Source: Kordia algicida
GTDB taxonomy: Bacteria > Bacteroidota > Bacteroidia > Flavobacteriales > Flavobacteriaceae
Length of the DNA: 64,000 nucleotides
Assembly: GCF_051013375.1 (NCBI RefSeq)
Contig: NZ_CP142125.1
Strand: one strand, 5' to 3'
The position numbers and the translations under genes were made by a program. The notes beneath the pieces are model-generated. The model was not told the origin of the DNA and did no database searches. It saw only the letters and a program-made list of their open reading frames with translations. Positions 60,652 to 64,000 of this stretch are shown one piece after another. How positions within the stretch are numbered: the first letter of the stretch is position 1; every line of letters starts with the position of its first letter.

Positions 60652-61035
60652 ATGAGTGTAAAAGCTAAATATCAAGGAGTTTTAGACCTTGGACAAGAAT
60701 TGAATATTCAAAATGGAAATGTAGAAGAAGCAAATGGAATATTGAAGGTAAGCGGAACTGCCAAAACACAGTATGAAAAAGATATAATGTGGAATAAAAT
60801 TAAAGAAGCTGGTGGAGAATTACCACAAGATATTGAAGCAGATATTAAAGTAGCAGACGAGTCAGTGTATCATCGTCACACGGTAGAAAGTGGAGATACT
60901 TTAGGAAAAATTGCAAAACATTACTACGGAAAAGCAAATCAATATCACGCTATTTTTAAAGCAAATAACGATCTTCTTGACAATCCAGACGTAATTCATC
61001 CAGGACAAGAGTTAGTAATTCCACATTTGTCATAA
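60652..61035 (+). CDS. LysM domain protein of the Kbp/YgaU type
   Basis: A 127-residue cytoplasmic-looking protein without a signal peptide. The N-terminal half (LQINGNVEEANG-type region: NIQNGNVEEANGILKVSGTA) resembles a BON domain, and residues 76-125 are a LysM domain (HTVESGDTLGKIAKHYYGKA, then NPDVIHPGQELVIP). In E. coli YgaU (Kbp) the same pair binds potassium. Here the same order and length suggest a homologue. A terminator follows. Confidence 0.88.
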   Translation: MSVKAKYQGVLDLGQELNIQNGNVEEANGILKVSGTAKTQYEKDIMWNKIKEAGGELPQDIEADIKVADESVYHRHTVESGDTLGKIAKHYYGKANQYHAIFKANNDLLDNPDVIHPGQELVIPHLS

Positions 61036-61055
61036 AACGATATTTTATAGAAATG

Positions 61056-61083
61056 AAAAGCTTCCTATTTGGAAGCTTTTTTT
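61056..61083. terminator. Terminator between the LysM gene and cmk
   Basis: AAAAGCTTCC-TATTT-GGAAGCTTTT at 61056-61080 with a T-tail on the plus strand and A-tract on the other side; convergent genes. Confidence 0.9.
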
Positions 61084-61771
61084 ATGCGTTTATAGTTCTG
61101 TTGGCTAAATTTAGAATCCGCTCAAATTGCTCTTTGAGTCCCATATCGCTATTATCAATAGCAATTGCACCTTCTGCTTGACGTAATGGAGAATCTTCTC
61201 TATGCGAATCTATATAATCTCTGTTTTGCACGTTTCGCAATACATCTTCATATTTGACGTCATCGCCTTTTTCAATGAGTTCCTTGTAACGACGTATCGC
61301 TCTTTTTTCGGGAGAAGCTGTCATAAAGAGTTTTAATTCTGCATCTGGAAATACAACCGTTCCAATATCGCGCCCGTCCATCACAATTCCTTTGTCTTCG
61401 CCCATTTTCTGTTGTTGTTTTACCAACTGATAGCGAACTTCTGGAACCGCAGCCACTTTACTTACAAAGTCAGAAACACGCAAGGTTCTGATTTCTTTTT
61501 CAACATTTTCTCCATTTAAGTACATTTCGGCGAAGCCCAAAGCTTCATTGTAATGAAATTTTAAATTGATGTTGTCTAAATCTGACACCAAATCGTTGAT
61601 CGAAAAGTTGTCTGCATCAATATATTTTTTGCGAAGCGCGTAGAGTGTTACCGCACGATACATGGCACCTGTGTCTACATATATATATTCTAATTCTTTA
61701 GCAAGTTGTTTGGCAATAGTACTTTTTCCTGTAGATGAAAAGCCATCAATAGCTATGGTAATTTTTTTCAT
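61082..61771 (-). CDS. cmk: Cytidylate kinase
   Basis: Phosphorylates CMP and dCMP. The 229-residue protein has P-loop AIDGFSSTGKSTIAKQLAKE at 7-26, GRDIGTVVFPDAELKLFMTA and a Cmk-type tail. It lies 36 bases after porQ, a porQ-cmk(-lon) order that I recall from other flavobacteria. Its stop overlaps the T-tail of the preceding LysM terminator. Confidence 0.95.
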   Translation of the reverse strand: MKKITIAIDGFSSTGKSTIAKQLAKELEYIYVDTGAMYRAVTLYALRKKYIDADNFSINDLVSDLDNINLKFHYNEALGFAEMYLNGENVEKEIRTLRVSDFVSKVAAVPEVRYQLVKQQQKMGEDKGIVMDGRDIGTVVFPDAELKLFMTASPEKRAIRRYKELIEKGDDVKYEDVLRNVQNRDYIDSHREDSPLRQAEGAIAIDNSDMGLKEQFERILNLANRTINA

Positions 61772-61807
61772 GACTCAGCACTTTGTTTACGCCTTTGGAA
61801 AGCGTGA

Positions 61808-62827
61808 TTATTGCAAGTTAAGCGTCACACCAAACATACTTGTGTTGGCAGCTATAGAATAACGTGCGTAGGTATAATCAAATTTTAGTTTATTAATTCG
61901 GAGCCCAAATCCTGCGGTAATTCCTGAAAAGTTACGTTGGTCTACAATTTTCAATTCTTCTCCTCTACGGAAATTGTATCCCAAACGAATGTTGAAACCT
62001 TTGTCTGGAAATAGTTCCATTCCAACAATAGTGTGACGAATCAAGTTTTTTAAGAATGTTACTTTTTCTTCTGTAACGCCACCTTCAATAGATTGTTCCG
62101 CTCTGTTAGGATTTGCAAAAGCAATATTCCATTGTTGCAAGTTTTCAAACGTAAGGTGCCAACGAATAGGAACGTGTTCGAGTTTTTGAGAAATTCCGAA
62201 AATCAATTCAAAAGGTAATTGTTCTTGCACACCTGCATAAGTTGTAAACTGAATTCCAATATTTCTCGCCGCAAGTGCAACATTTAATTCCAATTCTTCA
62301 TTGATGTACATAATTCCTAAATCAAGCGCACCACCAAAAGAATTGTATTGCTCTAATTTTGAGTTGATAAATTTTGCATTGGCTCCGATGTGAATGTCTG
62401 TCCAAGGAATGTTATAAGCATAGCCCATAGACAAAGCAATTTCGTTTCCTGTGAAGCTTCCTGTTTCGTTTCCTTGTTCGTCATAACCATCAAATTGACC
62501 GTAACTTACATACGTAACACCTGCGTGAAATGTTTGCACTCTGCGATCCCAAGTATACGCATACGCCGCCGAACCATAATTTACATCTCCTAAATAGTTG
62601 ACATAATTTAATGATAAATGATTGTCCATGGTATAGTTGATACTTGCTGGATTGAACAACGCTTGATTTACATCTTTATCGTAGTTTGTAATTACTTTAC
62701 CTCCAAGAGCAGCTTGTCTTGGTGACGATATTAAGTTTAAAAACTGATACGTGTATCTACCTCCGATTTGTGCGGAAGCAAGCGTAGTTATAAACAAAAA
62801 AAAGGAAAAGAGGATCTTTTTCTGCAT
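61808..62827 (-). CDS. porQ: Type IX secretion system protein PorQ
   Basis: A 339-residue outer-membrane beta-barrel protein with a signal peptide (TTLASAQ). The start of the mature part GGRYTYQFLNLISSPRQAAL with LGGK and the NPASIN motif are typical of PorQ, which belongs to the T9SS attachment complex (PorU, PorV, PorQ, PorZ) that anchors cargo in A-LPS-bearing strains; it fits with the T9SS cargo at 10202-11503. The C-terminal strand ends LNLQ. Confidence 0.92.
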   Translation of the reverse strand: MQKKILFSFFLFITTLASAQIGGRYTYQFLNLISSPRQAALGGKVITNYDKDVNQALFNPASINYTMDNHLSLNYVNYLGDVNYGSAAYAYTWDRRVQTFHAGVTYVSYGQFDGYDEQGNETGSFTGNEIALSMGYAYNIPWTDIHIGANAKFINSKLEQYNSFGGALDLGIMYINEELELNVALAARNIGIQFTTYAGVQEQLPFELIFGISQKLEHVPIRWHLTFENLQQWNIAFANPNRAEQSIEGGVTEEKVTFLKNLIRHTIVGMELFPDKGFNIRLGYNFRRGEELKIVDQRNFSGITAGFGLRINKLKFDYTYARYSIAANTSMFGVTLNLQ

Positions 62828-63199
62828 GTGTACAAAGTAACTAAAATCTTTATTGAAAACGTTGAGATATTATAAATATTTTACGCCTTCTATAAAATTA
62901 TCAGATATTTCTTTTTAATATTTTTTTTCAATAGCAAATCTACACTTTTTATTGATAATCTGTTATTTGCATAGTCTGTATGGTATTTTCTTTTGCTGAT
63001 ATTTTATAAAACCGCACTTGCTTTCTTTGTTTTACATACCATAAGTAGCTTACATTCACGGAAAATACTCTTTAAAAAAGCAGTGTTTTTAGGAGAAGTC
63101 ATAATCTCTTGGTCATAGTTGCAGTTGCTCAACACACTCGCAGTACAGAAAATATTGTTTGGTTTAACAGGTTGGGCAACTGCTTTTTTGAAAAGGTAA
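62828..63199. other. AT-rich gap upstream of porQ
   Basis: No ORF and no clear promoter consensus; one weak GC-richer patch near 63040-63170. It ends at the REPIN-like element. Confidence 0.5.
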
Positions 63200-63333
63200 A
63201 AAAGACTGTTTGAAAAGTATAATTTTCGTCAAACCGAACTTGATTCGGTTTCTCATAAGAATGAAAATTCAACTCAATGAGATTCTGGATCAAGTCCAGA
63301 ATGACGTTCCAAAAACTTTTCAAACAGTCTTTT
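63200..63333. mobile_element. REPIN-like palindromic element
   Basis: Terminal inverted repeats of 19 bases, AAAAGACTGTTTGAAAAGT at 63200-63218 and its exact complement at 63315-63333. Inside are two hairpins in opposite orientation: CGTC + AAACCGAA-CTTGA-TTCGGTTT (63227-63251) and ATTCTGGA-TCAAG-TCCAGAAT + GACG (63282-63306). Two inverted REP-like units inside flanking repeats is the build of a REPIN. It may also terminate lon and porQ transcription. No transposase is in the window. Confidence 0.65.
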
Positions 63334-63351
63334 AAAATTTTTGAGCAACTA

Positions 63352-64000
63352 TTATTTCACTGAAAGTTCTTTGCGGTTTTTTACGTCTTCGTCAGTAATC
63401 GCGTGTTTAATTACTTCGCTCATTTCAGTAACGTAATGGAATGTCAATCCTTTTAAGTACGATTGTTTGATTTCCAAAATATCGCGTTTGTTTTGCGCAC
63501 AAAGAATGATTTCTTTGATGCCTGCACGTTTTGCTGCCAATATTTTTTCTTTGATGCCGCCAACAGGCAATACTTTTCCTCGTAAAGTGATTTCTCCTGT
63601 CATAGCAATATCTTTTTTCACTCTTTTTTGTGTGAATAAAGAAACTAATGACGTTAACATCGTAATTCCTGCACTTGGTCCATCTTTTGGAGTTGCACCT
63701 TCAGGAACGTGAATGTGCACATTGTATTTTGAAAATATTTCTGGTTCTACGCCTAAAAAGTCAGCATTTGATTTCATGTATTCCATCGCAATCGTTGCCG
63801 ATTCTTTCATCACTTTTCCTAAGTTTCCTGTGATGGAAAGATTTCCTTTTCCTTTCGATAAGGTAGATTCGATAAATAGAATATCACCACCAACACTTGT
63901 CCAAGCCAAACCTGTTACAACTCCGGCAACATCATTGTTTTCGTATTTGTTACGTTCCATTCTTGCAGGACCTAATACATCTTCTATGATGGCGTTGGTT
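63352..64000 (-). CDS. lon: ATP-dependent Lon protease, C-terminal part (cut by window edge)
   Basis: The frame stays open to the window edge; the ATG at 63960 is internal (DVLGPARMERNKYE is continuous Lon sequence). The seen part is the proteolytic domain with catalytic Ser in DGPSAGITML and Lys in VGGIKEKILAAKRAG, and RGKVLPVGG. Lon is a soluble AAA+ protease that degrades damaged and regulatory proteins. It reads towards porQ with the REPIN-like element in between. The ATPase part lies outside the window. Confidence 0.93.
   Translation of the reverse strand, partial: TNAIIEDVLGPARMERNKYENNDVAGVVTGLAWTSVGGDILFIESTLSKGKGNLSITGNLGKVMKESATIAMEYMKSNADFLGVEPEIFSKYNVHIHVPEGATPKDGPSAGITMLTSLVSLFTQKRVKKDIAMTGEITLRGKVLPVGGIKEKILAAKRAGIKEIILCAQNKRDILEIKQSYLKGLTFHYVTEMSEVIKHAITDEDVKNRKELSVK

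Overview
The window looks like a chromosome segment of a marine-type flavobacterium (Bacteroidota, Flavobacteriaceae; a Kordia-like genome would fit, but the genus is a guess). Signs are low GC, promoters of the Bacteroidota form TTTG-N19-TAnnTTTG, a type IX secretion gene (porQ) and a T9SS C-terminal sorting domain, MurA with the Asp-type active site, DUF4290 next to murA, and many lipoproteins with small Cys-rich GG-leader peptides. I saw no tRNA, rRNA, CRISPR array, transposase or prophage. rnpB is the only stable RNA gene found.

Layout. 1-5.5 kb: a light and photorepair cluster (cryptochrome/photolyase C-terminus cut by the window edge, DUF2805 protein, folE, SDR, TspO, SRPBCC, a second photolyase), with a TTTTGTTTAA motif repeated before folE and after the last gene. 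5.6-7.7 kb: a FAS1 lipoprotein with a decayed duplicate behind it, and a double OmpA-domain protein. 7.8-15.7 kb (minus): murA, DUF4290, DUF493, a T9SS-exported cyanophycinase-like protein, a TPR protein and gyrA. 15.9-21.2 kb: clpC, two paralogous SpoIIAA-like small proteins, and hutH broken by a 1-nt frameshift. 21.3-24.1 kb: two paralogous TlpA/thioredoxin lipoproteins followed by an 8-Cys GG-leader peptide. 24.2-25.7 kb: nnrD/nnrE.

25.8-31.2 kb holds the threonine operon thrA-thrB-thrC. Ahead of it are a consensus promoter, a 32-residue leader peptide crowded with Thr and Ile codons, and an intrinsic terminator, which together look like a classical attenuator. 31.3-37.1 kb: gcvT, an NAD-dependent epimerase-like protein, a tail-specific S41 protease with a 1-nt frameshift, a secreted helical protein and yebC. 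37.2-38.3 kb: remnants of a Cys-rich peptide gene, and rnpB on the minus strand. 38.3-40.7 kb: dnaX and miaE. 40.9-45.8 kb (minus): an outer-membrane barrel protein, ppx/gppA, ppk1, sixA and pdxH.

45.9-48.8 kb (minus) is the most unusual region. A membrane-bound TPR sensor with a cytoplasmic AraC domain is followed by four tiny genes encoding different peptides with a shared Lys-rich, KGG-ending leader, but no maturase or exporter is in view. 48.8-51.8 kb: rnz, a STAS-like protein, pyrB and pyrR. 52.1-55 kb: a lipoprotein with a zinc-peptidase motif, followed by repeated scraps of its own C-terminus interleaved with small secreted proteins, an arrangement like orphan effector/partner modules. 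55.2-58.5 kb: an ECF sigma factor fused by ATGA overlap to a 908-residue anti-sigma-like membrane protein. 58.6-64 kb: rpsA, a LysM protein, cmk, porQ, a REPIN-like palindromic element, and the C-terminus of lon at the edge.
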